Of a stretch of DNA of 38,651 bases, positions 13,387 to 23,300 are shown piece after piece (the first letter of the stretch is position 1; each line of letters starts with the position of its first letter). The position numbers and the translations under genes are program-made. The stretch lies in NCBI GenBank assembly GCA_025359905.1, contig JANYDF010000123.1, forward strand, positions 1-38,651. Reading direction: 5' to 3'. The DNA comes from Rhodospirillales bacterium. GTDB lineage: Bacteria > Pseudomonadota > Alphaproteobacteria > Acetobacterales > Acetobacteraceae. A model generated the notes under the pieces. That model was not told the DNA's origin. It made no database searches and saw only the letters and a list, made by a program, of their open reading frames with translations.

Positions 13387-16300
13387 TTATAGCGCGCCCA
13401 ATTGCTGCAACCAGCGTTCCCGTGCCGCTGTCTTGTCGATGCTGATGTGTTCTGGGTCGCTGCTGCCGAAGCGCGGCGGCGGCTTGCGGTAGAAGCCGTT
13501 ATCCGGGCCAACCAGCGACCCGGATAGCCGCTGCACCAACGCCATGGGATTGGCCTTGTCCATCTGACCAAGATGACCCAGGTCGCCGGCGAGTTTGCGC
13601 ACCACCTGTTGATGCTTGTCGCGGTTCACTTCCAGATCGCGCAGGTCGGTGCTGCGTCCTCCGTCGCCTTGCAGCCAGGTTTGGTTCTCCGCCTCGATCA
13701 CCACCGCTTCGGCCAGCGCGTGGTCGCTCGGCACCACGTTGGTGTCCTGGCAATGCTGGACATAGGCAAGCTTGGTGTCGCGCACCCAGGTTTTCAGATG
13801 CGATGCCAGCATATCGTCCAGTTCGCGCGGCCGCTGGGCGTGTTCGATCATGCCAGTGATTTGCAGGGTCAACCCGCGCAAGGCGTCGCCCGAGAGCTCC
13901 GGCGGCAGACCTGCCTCGCCGAAGGCTTGGCGGATCGCCTTATTCACCCGCAGCATCTTTGCTGCGAACAGCGCCTGATCGTTCGGCGGAATTTCGAAAT
14001 GGTCCGGCTGGTATAACAAGCCGTCGCCGCGCGGCTGCCCCAGGCTGGCGGTGGCGTAATTGCGAATCATATCCGTCGCAGTTTGCGCGGAATGATCGCC
14101 GGTGGCGGTCCATGCCGGCGGCGCATCCGGCAGCACCACAACCAGATTGGCCAGCGGGGCATCGTCGATCTTGTTGCGCACCGCGTCGTAGCGGACATCC
14201 TGCGCCTGCTGGTTGACCTTTTCGGTGAACGTGGTTTCGAAATACTTGGTGAGCTCTGGCGAGAGCTTGCGGACTTCGTTGGGGCCGTACTCGGCGATCA
14301 ACTGTGGGATGCCGGCCAGGAATTCCTGATGCAGCTTGAGCTGCGCTTCATCGGGGTAGCGCTGGACGTAACTGTTCATCCGTCCGGTCATCCGGTCGCG
14401 GATCGACGTTTCCATCGGCCCGCCTTGCCCATCCGGCAGCAGCAGTGCGGTGTTCTTCACGTCCTCGGCAATGGCGCGGTCGAATTGGCCGCGTTGCAGG
14501 TCGCCGTCGAACGGTACTGTCTCGTTGCCGTGGAACGCCACCGTGTCGTCGCCGATGGCGATGCGCCCCGCGGCGTGGGTCATTTCATGCGCCAGCGTGC
14601 CGGCGAAATCGCCGGCGCCATTGCGCGAGACCATCAGTACATGGGCGTTTTCCTCGTAGGCGCCGGTTGGCGGGTTGGCCCGTTCATTGGCGTACAAGCC
14701 GCCAACATTGTTGTCGCTGGCGATGACGATGCGCAATCCGCCGGTCTTGCCCATCTCGCGCGGGTTCATGCTGTCCAGCGCCAGCAGTTTCAGCATTGGG
14801 CGCAATTCGGGAATGGCGTACAGCTTTTCGTACGCTTGCTGCACCACCGCCAGATCGGCGGGGTTCTCGCACTTGGTTGCGCGGATCAGGGCTTCGACAG
14901 TGTCGACGCTGGCGCCGAGGAGGTCGATGTTCGGTCCGCGCTGGGCAAGACCATTGTCATAAAAGAACTGCTCGGCGTTGGGCTTGGTGGTGGCCACCGA
15001 GACATCGAACGGCGTCCAGCCGCGCCCGTCCTGCAGGTTTTGATCGGCCATGCCATCGCGCAAGCTGGTCAGCGCCAGCACGTTGCCGTTCAGTGCCGCA
15101 TGGTGCGAGGCGGTCATTCCGCTGCCGTCGGCGGCATCCGGGTTGGCCCCGTGCAGCAGCAACCTGGTCGTCATATCGGCCTGCCGCTGCTGCGCCGGCG
15201 CCTCGTCGCGGCGTTTGCGCACGGCGATGTGCAGCGCAGTTTGGCCCTTCATGTTGCGGGCGTTTGGATCGCCGTGACCATTGGTGATCAAGTCTTCGGC
15301 AATGTCGGCGTCGCCCAGACCGGCGGCGTGGTGCAGCATCAACGAACTCAAGCTGCTCAGCCCGGTGTCGATGGCGGCATTGGCCAGCGTATCGAGGTCG
15401 CCGGGTTCGATCGTGTCGCCCGCCTTGGCGACGATCTTGACGATATCGGCCAGTCGCTGCGTCACCTCGGGCCGCTGCATCGCCGCATCGACGCTGCCCA
15501 CGTCTGGCAGATCGCCGGACAGCGCCAGTTGCCGCGCCAGCGCCGCCGCGTCCGTATACAAGTCCTTCGGCAATCGTGGCCGCACATCGCCGAGATTTTC
15601 ATAGCCGTCGCCGATGCCCGCATGCAGGGCATTGGTGTACTGGTCGATAAACGCCTGCTCTGCTCTGCTGGGCATGCCGCGCAGCGCTTGATCGTCCGGC
15701 TTGGGCACCATCTTGCCGGTCGCCGGATCGACATTGACGCCAGGGATGCCGAACAACTGCGCGATGCCGGGCACGCCGCCGGGATGCGTGTTGACGTGGG
15801 CGTCGCCTACCGTGGCGACAAACTTAACGCCTGGGTTATCGATCCGTGCCTGCTCGATGACGCCTTTGGCCAGGGCGTTCATCTTCACATCGCGGCGTTC
15901 GTGAAATCCCGGATGATCCGGCGGCACGCCGGGGTCGGCGTCACCGCCATCGATGCCGAACACTTTGATGTTCTGGGCTTTGGCCTTTTGTAGCATCGCG
16001 GTGAAGTTCTTGGCCACCGGCCCGCCGTTCTTGCGATCCAATTGCTCATCGAGCGGGCCGGTCACGGCACGAATATTGGCCGGAAGCGGGCTGGCGGGAA
16101 GGCCATCGGTCAGCCAGTCGCTGAGCTCTTGCTGCAAGACCGTCGGGATTTCCTCGATGAACAGCAACCCGCCATTCAGCGCCCCGCTGTCGATCATGTC
16201 GCAGAGCATTTCTTTCGTCTGCGGGTCGTCATGCGCGGTGCCCAGGCAAAATCCGCTGCCGGGCACCCCGAGCAATTGGTTGATGCCCTGGGCTTGATCC

Positions 16301-16683
16301 ATTGCTGGGTCGATGCCGGTCTGCGTCGCCGGGTCTGGATCGGCGAACACCGTGTTGCGCACCGCGTCGCGGGAATCATCCAGTTGCCGCTTGAGCTCTG
16401 GCGCCAGCGCTAGGGTGGCGAAGCCCTCAGGCGGTAATTGCGCGGCGGCGGCGGCGGTCTTGCCGACCGCGAAGAACGCGATCAGCGTTGGATACTTGGT
16501 ACGGAAATCCTTGTAGGCGATGTTGATGTGCAATTGCGCGACCGGGGCGGTCACCACCACGCCTGATGCAGCGTCACCATGCAGCAGGGCGCGCTCTGCA
16601 TTGAACCGCGGGGAACCGTCGAGGCCTGCCTGCCAAGCCTGCACCGACAAATCGTTCAGCGGAACTTCGAACAGCACCGGCAT
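13387..16683 (-). CDS. Putative multidomain effector: Tiki/ChaN-like domain, ankyrin repeats and HEMTH zinc protease
   Basis: A 1098-residue protein without a signal peptide. Residues about 145-320 have two 'G-x-A/x-H' motifs (G-T-A-H-D-D at 148-153 and G-D-A-H-V-N near 293-298), an L-F-I-E-E-I-P strand and G-V-P-G-I-A-Q-L-F-G-I-P, a layout recalling the Tiki/ChaN/PMT-C2 superfamily domains found in bacterial toxins. Residues about 450-580 contain ankyrin-type repeats (G-Q-T-A-L-H-I-A-V, L-L-L-H-G-A-N-P-D-A-A-D). Residue 697 onward reads L-A-H-E-M-T-H-A-A, a textbook HExxH zinc site, with candidate third ligands downstream. The C-terminal 350 residues are helical and unassigned. GGAG seven bases before the ATG supports the start. 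A helical protein is encoded 36 bp upstream on the same strand, and a giant Hint protein lies beyond. Ankyrins plus a zincin fit a protein acting on host or competitor targets, but the secretion route is unknown. Confidence 0.7.
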   Translation of the reverse strand: MPVLFEVPLNDLSVQAWQAGLDGSPRFNAERALLHGDAASGVVVTAPVAQLHINIAYKDFRTKYPTLIAFFAVGKTAAAAAQLPPEGFATLALAPELKRQLDDSRDAVRNTVFADPDPATQTGIDPAMDQAQGINQLLGVPGSGFCLGTAHDDPQTKEMLCDMIDSGALNGGLLFIEEIPTVLQQELSDWLTDGLPASPLPANIRAVTGPLDEQLDRKNGGPVAKNFTAMLQKAKAQNIKVFGIDGGDADPGVPPDHPGFHERRDVKMNALAKGVIEQARIDNPGVKFVATVGDAHVNTHPGGVPGIAQLFGIPGVNVDPATGKMVPKPDDQALRGMPSRAEQAFIDQYTNALHAGIGDGYENLGDVRPRLPKDLYTDAAALARQLALSGDLPDVGSVDAAMQRPEVTQRLADIVKIVAKAGDTIEPGDLDTLANAAIDTGLSSLSSLMLHHAAGLGDADIAEDLITNGHGDPNARNMKGQTALHIAVRKRRDEAPAQQRQADMTTRLLLHGANPDAADGSGMTASHHAALNGNVLALTSLRDGMADQNLQDGRGWTPFDVSVATTKPNAEQFFYDNGLAQRGPNIDLLGASVDTVEALIRATKCENPADLAVVQQAYEKLYAIPELRPMLKLLALDSMNPREMGKTGGLRIVIASDNNVGGLYANERANPPTGAYEENAHVLMVSRNGAGDFAGTLAHEMTHAAGRIAIGDDTVAFHGNETVPFDGDLQRGQFDRAIAEDVKNTALLLPDGQGGPMETSIRDRMTGRMNSYVQRYPDEAQLKLHQEFLAGIPQLIAEYGPNEVRKLSPELTKYFETTFTEKVNQQAQDVRYDAVRNKIDDAPLANLVVVLPDAPPAWTATGDHSAQTATDMIRNYATASLGQPRGDGLLYQPDHFEIPPNDQALFAAKMLRVNKAIRQAFGEAGLPPELSGDALRGLTLQITGMIEHAQRPRELDDMLASHLKTWVRDTKLAYVQHCQDTNVVPSDHALAEAVVIEAENQTWLQGDGGRSTDLRDLEVNRDKHQQVVRKLAGDLGHLGQMDKANPMALVQRLSGSLVGPDNGFYRKPPPRFGSSDPEHISIDKTAARERWLQQLGAL

Positions 16684-16719
16684 CGCACTACTCCGATTTC
16701 ATCGATCAGGCCGGACAGC

Positions 16720-17178
16720 TTACGCGGCCAGCGCCGCGCGAATGTTTTGCAGTGGCGCATACAGCCGCCCGGCCACCAGCACCGGCATGAACGGATTGCT
16801 CTCGATCAGTTCGATCAATTCGCTATCGGCGGTAAACTCGGCATACGCGCCGGCGATCTTGCCGGCCGCCGCCCGCGCCTCGGCCGAAGGCGCATTGGCC
16901 AGCGCATCCAGCGCGTCGCTGAGACCGGCATGAAAATGCCCCAGCACACCGTCCAGTTTGGACAGCGCCGGTAGCAGCGGGTGATCCGGCATTTCGCTGG
17001 CGACCGTCTGCCGCAGCTTGTCCAATTCAGCGCCGACCGCCGATTTCGCCGCCTGCCACGCCAGCCGCAGCTTGGCGAAACGAACCGCGCCCTTCGGCAC
17101 CAAGGCTTCCGGGCCGCTCCGGGGAATGGCGACACCCAGGACCCGCGTGACCCAACTATCTTGTTGCTCGCCCGCCAC
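16720..17178 (-). CDS. Small helical protein of unknown function, partner of the effector-like gene
   Basis: A 152-residue soluble protein, predicted almost wholly alpha-helical, with the pattern W-V-T-R-V-L-G-V near the start, R-L-A-W-Q-A-A-K-S-A-V around residue 40 and S-N-P-F near the end. Similar 150-residue helical modules with a W-x-x-A-x-x-x-V core and a C-terminal N-P-F are, from memory, found attached to varied catalytic domains in proteobacteria, but I cannot name the family. The start codon is GTG with GGGGTGGAA upstream. The gap to the next gene is only 36 bp, so the two are probably one operon; a chaperone, adaptor or immunity role would fit, without direct evidence. Confidence 0.6.
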   Translation of the reverse strand: MAGEQQDSWVTRVLGVAIPRSGPEALVPKGAVRFAKLRLAWQAAKSAVGAELDKLRQTVASEMPDHPLLPALSKLDGVLGHFHAGLSDALDALANAPSAEARAAAGKIAGAYAEFTADSELIELIESNPFMPVLVAGRLYAPLQNIRAALAA

Positions 17179-17300
17179 TGTTCCACCCCGACCCGCCAGC
17201 GCGGCAGAGTTTGCCGCGTGCCGGGGGCCGCATGCAATGATTCAGTGGCTGGAGAATCCGGTACTTTGCCTGGGTAGACGGTCACATTTCGGTGGCAGAA

Positions 17301-17320
17301 GGCCGGGCCGGTGCCCGGCC
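17301..17320 (-). terminator. Strong hairpin after the giant Hint-domain gene
   Basis: GGCCGGGC-CGGT-GCCCGGCC is a perfect 8-bp stem with a 4-nt loop, eight bases beyond the stop codon of the giant gene. The leftward strand continues TTCTG, a poor U tract. It separates the giant gene from the two-gene effector-like unit downstream. Confidence 0.55.
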
Positions 17321-17327
17321 CGCCCGC

Positions 17328-20300
17328 TCAGCCCGTCCTGCGTTCGGCGCCGCGCGCCGGCTCGCCGCACGGGCGGTCGCAGCGTCCGGTCCGGCAATCC
17401 TGCGGCGCCAGATAGCGGTGCCAATCGCCGAATTTCAGTTCCACCCCGTGCAACCCGCACACATCGATCTTTGCCATGCCGGAGGTCCAGCGCTGGGTTG
17501 GCTCGGCCGGCAGCCATCCGGCGATCAGCCGCGCGTCGTGCAAGCCGCATTCCACGCCATCCAGCCGCAATCGAACCAGTGCGGCACCGAGCAATCGCAT
17601 GTCGTCGCTCATGGGGTCCAACTCGGCCGGGCGCGCCGTGCGGCTTTCGATGGTCACGCACTGCGCGCCCGCTGGCAGCACCGCGCGGCAGGCCGTGCCG
17701 TTCCAGTAGGCGGGCAGTTCTACGCCATCGGCAAGCAGGCGGATCGCCGGGTCGTTGGTGACGCAGTGGCCCAGCCGGGGCAACCTTGCGATCAGGCGCT
17801 GCTTGGCGCGGGCCAGTGGCTTGCCATCCAGCACCAGCTTGGCACAGGCGCCTTCGGCCCAGACCGAGCGGGCGAAATCGGGGTGCGCCTGAATCGCGCC
17901 GGCGCCGCTGGCGAAAGCGCTCCGGTTGCCGGTGTCCAGATAGCTTTCGCACGGCAGGTTTTCTGCCAGCAGCACGTCGTGCTGGTCGAGTTCGACGTGC
18001 CAATACTCGATATGGTTCGTCTCGACTTGCGTGATGCTGCCGCCGTTGACCAGATACCGCACCGGTATCAGCACGCCGCCGGTGTGCACCGCATGATCCG
18101 GGCTGAGCCACAATTCGCGCGCCGGGCGGTTCGTGCCGAAGGCGTGCGGGGCCACGCGTACCGGCCAAACGTCGTGCGGGCGGGCGTGACGGCGGCAATC
18201 GATTGCCCGGTGGCCGAGCCACTGCACCGGGCGTGCGCTGCCCTTCGAGCGCCCGAGCATCACCATATCGCCTACGCATAGATTTTCCACCAGCACGCCG
18301 CCGCGCCTGGTGGCGATCCGGGTGCCGCTGGCGAAGCAGGCGATGGTGACCGTGCCGGTCGCCGGGTCGAAGGCCAATTTGGGCGCGCCCGCGAAATTAA
18401 CGCTGCCAACCAGCGTGCCGCTGTTGAAGAGCTCCAGAACGGTCGAGCCCTTGATGGTGTTGAAGCCCGCCACGTCGCCGGTGGCCCCAGGGATCACCAC
18501 CCGGTCATTGCCCGCGAAGCCGCTGATCTCGGCTTTTGGCAGCGTTCGCACATTCAGCCGCAGCGTCGCGCTCTTGCCGGCGAACGCGATGGCAGCGCCT
18601 GATTCGCTGGAATCGAGCCGCAGCGTGGCACCCGCCGCAATGGCGAGCGTGCCGGCGCCGGTGACCGGGAAGCCCAGATCAAGTGTGCCGCCGGTGGCCA
18701 GCAGTTGCCCTGTGACCTCAAGTGGCGACGACACGCTGCCCACGCCGCTCAGCGTCTGGCCAAGATCGACCATCACGCTGCCCGCTGTCAGCGTGCCGAT
18801 GCCGCCGATATCGAGCGCGCCGTCGCTGGCCGCATTTAGCGTGCCGCCGGTCATGGTCACACTGGCCGCAATGCTGAGCGTGCCGCCCACGGCTTGCAGC
18901 AATCCGCCGGAAACCGCCACGGCAACGCCGACGCTGCCAAGGCCCGACAAGGTGCCGCCGATGCCGACCGCGACACTGCCGAGCGGTGGGGCGAGTGGGC
19001 CGCCGCTGCCCAGCGTGGTGCCGATTTCCACGGCACCCGTGGCATCTGCCGACAACTGGCCGCCCTCGATCAGCACTTGCGCCGCGTTCAGCGTGCCGCC
19101 GCTGCCGATCAGGTTGCCGGATAGGCCAACCTGGCCTTCCAGCGTGCCGGCGCCTGTTACCGCAGCGGATTGGTCGATCAAGATGCCGCCGCTGGCGAAT
19201 TGGCCCACGCCGCCGATTTCGATGCAACTGCTGCCGCCCAGCGAGATCAGGCTGCCGGGCATCAGTGAGACGGCGCCGTTCAAACTCAACGAGGTATTCG
19301 CGGTTACTTGGCCCGCGACAATCATGTTGGCGTTGACGATGCCGGCGCCCGACAGCGTGAAGCCGCTATCGACCGCCACCATGGTGGCAGCCGGCGCCAA
19401 TCCGCCGCCCAAGTCGATGGCGCCATCGGCCAAAGGCTGCAAGGTGCCGCCGCTCAACACAATGCTGTCGGTGTTGAGCGTGCCGCCGGTGGCGAACATA
19501 CTGCCGCTGACATTGGTCAGGCCCGCCAAGCGGCCTGCGCCGACCAGCGCGGTTTCCACCAAGATCTGCCCGGCCACCGCGTTCAGGCTGCCGCCGAGGT
19601 CAATGGACGATGTCGCGTCCACCGACAGCGTCGCACTGGCAAACAGATCCACGGTCCCGACATCGGCCAGAATTGCGCCGCCATTGGTGGCATCCACCAG
19701 CGCAGCCCCACCGGCGACTGCACCGAGGCCGCCGAGGGCGAACACCCCGGCGATATGCACCGTCGAGGCATCGACGTTCAGCGTGCCGCTGGCGGCCGAG
19801 TCCAATGCCATATCGATGCCGTCCGCCGCCGTCAGGCTGCCGCCGCTGCTGAGGTTGACGATACCGCTGCCGAAGCTGCCGATGGTGACCAGCAGCGGTC
19901 CGCCGTCGATGGTGCCGCCGGTGACATTCAGCGTGCCGCTGCCGGTGCCGGTGTCGCCGACAATCAAGGTGTCGTGGGTCAGCGGCGTCACCGGGGTGGC
20001 GAACAGCAATTCGCCGCCTTGGGAGACATCCAGTTCGCCGCCAGCAGCCTCGCCGATGCCAAGGCCGCCGAGCAATTGCAGTTGCGAACCGGTGCCGGTG
20101 ACGGTGAGCTGCGAGCCGCCCGACCCGGCGTTCTGCGCCACGTAGGTCCAGCCGTCGGTGGTGCCGTTCAGCACCGGGCCGAGCAGCGCCAGCGAACCGC
20201 CGTTGCTGATGGTGAGCGCGCTGGACCCGGAATCGCCGATACTCGCCCAGGCAGCGTTCAGACTTGAACCGATGCCATCGATGGTCACGCTGCCATGCCC

Positions 20301-23300
20301 GGCGGTCGCGCCGGTTGTCGCCCCCAGGTCCAGCGTGCCGCCGTTGCCGAGCATCACGCCGGCGCCGCCGGTCACGGCCAGTGTGCCGCTGGCCGATGCA
20401 CCGATCAGCAGGCCGCCGGCGTTGCGCCACAGCGACCCGGCGCCATCGATGGTGGCGCTCGCGGTGGCCCCGTCGCCGCCGAACACGGAAGCGGCGGTGC
20501 CATTGGTGTTGAGTTGGCCGCCAGACAAAACTCGCAGGCTCCCGCTGCTGCCGGTGCCGACGCCGAGTTCCAGCGTGCCGGTATCGGTCTGCGTGCTGCC
20601 GCCGGACACGGTAACGCTGCCCGACCCGCCGACGCCGACCAGGAAGTCGCCGGTGTTGGTCCAGGTGGAGGTGCTGCCGTCGATGCTGGCGATGCCGGTG
20701 GCGCCGGGGAAGCTGCCGACGTTATCGGGCTTGTTGCCGTCGCTCAGCAGCGTGCCGCCGCTGCTGATCTGCACGCTGCCGGCGCCGCCGGGGCCACCGA
20801 CGCCCAGCGCGCCGTCGTGCACGAAGGCGTTGTTGGAGATCACCAGCGATGCGGCGCCGCCTTGGCCAAGCCGGAAGCGGCCGCCGCTGGTCCACTGCGC
20901 ACCCGCGCCATCGATGGTGATATTGGCGAGACTGCCCGCGCCGTCGCCCATGAGATCGGCCACGCCGGTGCTGGTGAACGTGCCATGCACTACGACGGTG
21001 GCGACACCGCCGTTTGAGGCGATGTCGGCGCTGGCGACGCTGACCGAAGCGCCGCTGTTAATGGTCAGCGTGCCGGTGCCGCCAACGGCTGCGAACAAAC
21101 TGCCAGCGGCCGACAGCGACGCGCCATTGCTCAAGCTGAGCTGTGCGTCGCCGCCGTCGCCAACCTGCAACTGCGCGTTGCTGGTCCAGCGCGCCAATGC
21201 GCCGTTCAGGTTGACGCTGGCGGTGGTGCCGGCGCCCGGGGCCAGCACGTCGTTACCGGACGTGCTGGCGTACAGTCCGCCTGCCCCGATATTGACAGTG
21301 CCGCTGCCGCCGGAGATCCCGGCTTCGAGGCCGTTGGCTGCGGTCAGTGTGCCGCTGCCAGAGATATTGAGCGTGGCCGTCCCGCCATCGCCGAGTTGGA
21401 CCTGGCTGCCGGCGCTGATGATCGACGTGCCGGTGACGTTGATCGTGGCCGTGCTGCCGATGCCATTGGCTGCGTCGAGCAGCCCGCCGATCGAGATGCT
21501 GCCGCTGTTGCTGGCATTCAGTGTGGCATCGCCGCCGAGGCCGAGCACCAGCGCACCATTGTCGCGGTACAGACTACCCGCGCCGTCCACGCCGATGGTG
21601 CCGCTGGTGTTGATCGTGCTGGCCACCGTGTCCAGCGTACCGCTACTGGTCAATGTGCCGCCGGTTTGCACCTGCAATCGGCCAATGGACCCGGTGGCCA
21701 CGTTCAGCGCGGTGGCGGTGCTGACATGAGCGCCATGCGACACGGTGAGCGTCCCGCTGCCGCCGCCGCCGACGCGCAGTTCCCCGGCCGCAGTCCAGTT
21801 CGAGGCGCTGCCGTCCACGCTGGCAACGCCGTTGGCCCCGGTTTGGCCGCCGATCAGCACATAGCGTGTTTCCGTCAGCGTCGCCCCGGCGCTCACTGCC
21901 AACGTGCCGCTCGACACGGTCGGCGAGCCGGAGGCCCCGGCGCTGCCCGAGCCGAGCACCATGTAGCCGCCGGTGTCGAGCGTGTTCCCAGGTACCGCGC
22001 CGCCAACGTCGGTGTATTTCGTACCGGCGCCGGTGATGATCAGTGTGCCACCGAAATTGCTGGTGGCACCCAGCACAGTGGCCCAGACCGAGGCTGTGGT
22101 GCCGTTTCGTACCACGATTGCGGCATCCGCAGTGCCCGCGCCCACGGTGATCTGGCCGCCCGAGGTCAGATGCGCCGCGTCCAGCGTGGCGTGACCGCCC
22201 ATGGCGACGGCGTCGAGATACGCATTAACCCCGCCGGTGTTGGTGCCGGTAACAGTAATGGCCGAGCCGCTGCCGGCGGCGAAGGTCGAGGCCACGTCGG
22301 CGTTGAGGTATTTCATGCTCAGCGAACTGGCGCCGGTCACCAGAACGGCCCCGGTGATCGCACCGGCGCCGGACTGCATGTTGCCGGAGACAGCGACTTT
22401 GCCGGCGCCCTCGATGGTGAGTTGTCCGGCCATGCCGCCGCCCACCAGCAGATCGCCCTGATCGACCAGCGTGCCGCCGTTGACCAGCACCTGCCCGCTG
22501 CCGTTGGCGCCCGAGGTGATGACCGATTTTGATGTGACGACGCCGCCCGACTCGACGGTCAGCGAGCCGCTGCTGGTGAACCCGGCGACGATGCCTTCGT
22601 TGGCGGTCAGGCTGGCGGCATTGCTGACCACGACGCTGCCGGTGCCGCCCGCGCCGATTTGCAATTGCGCGCCAACCTTCCAGACCGATCCAGCGCCGTC
22701 CAGCGTGGCGTTGCCGCTCTCGCCCGTGCCTTCGGCGATCACGGCAAAACTCGCCTCGCTGAGCGTGGCGCCCGCCAGAACTTCCAGCGTGCCGTTGCCG
22801 CCACGGCCCACCACCATGGTGCCGGGCAAAGTGCCGGCGGTGCCAGCGGGCGCTCCGTCGGTCCATTTGCTGCCAACGCCGCTCAGCACCAAACTGCCGC
22901 CGAAGTTCGCCGTGTCGCCAATCACGGTGTTCCACACCGCCGCGCTTGCCCCGCCATCGACGGTGATCGCCGCGCCGGCGCCGGAATTGCCAATCATGAC
23001 CTGACCGGCCGCGGTGAGCATCGCGCCATGCAGCCCCAGCCTGCCGCCCAGCGCGATCGCGTCCTGGAAATCCACGCCGGCGGGATTCAGCTTGCCGTTC
23101 ACGTTCAGCGACGACCCGGCACCGAAGGACAGTGCCGCCGCCGTGCCGGTGAGCAGGAAGCCTGCCGAGACGCCACTGGCGCCGCTGACCTGCAGGGTGC
23201 CGCCGTGGCCGAAGCCGCCGCCATTGTCCAACACCAGCGTGCCGCCAACCGTCAGGCTGCTGCCGCTGTCGATGGTGATCGTGCCACTGCCCGCGATGCC

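Noticed and set aside
14083-15993. 636-codon plus-strand frame opposite the effector-like gene
   Set aside because: Antisense shadow with no motif and no ribosome site; the minus-strand gene has GGAG, ankyrin repeats and HEMTH.
17328-18338. Splicing intein at the end of the giant protein
   Set aside because: The Hint domain lacks a clear C-terminal His-Asn-Cys/Ser/Thr junction and no host extein function is broken by it; it is a Hint_2-type terminal domain.
18310-20145. Very long plus-strand open frame of 611 codons opposite the giant Hint gene (also 20158-21729 and 21396-22532)
   Set aside because: These are antisense shadows: high GC suppresses stop codons, the translations are Ser/Pro/Ala- or Arg/Gly-biased without domain motifs, and the minus strand has clear repeats and a Hint domain.
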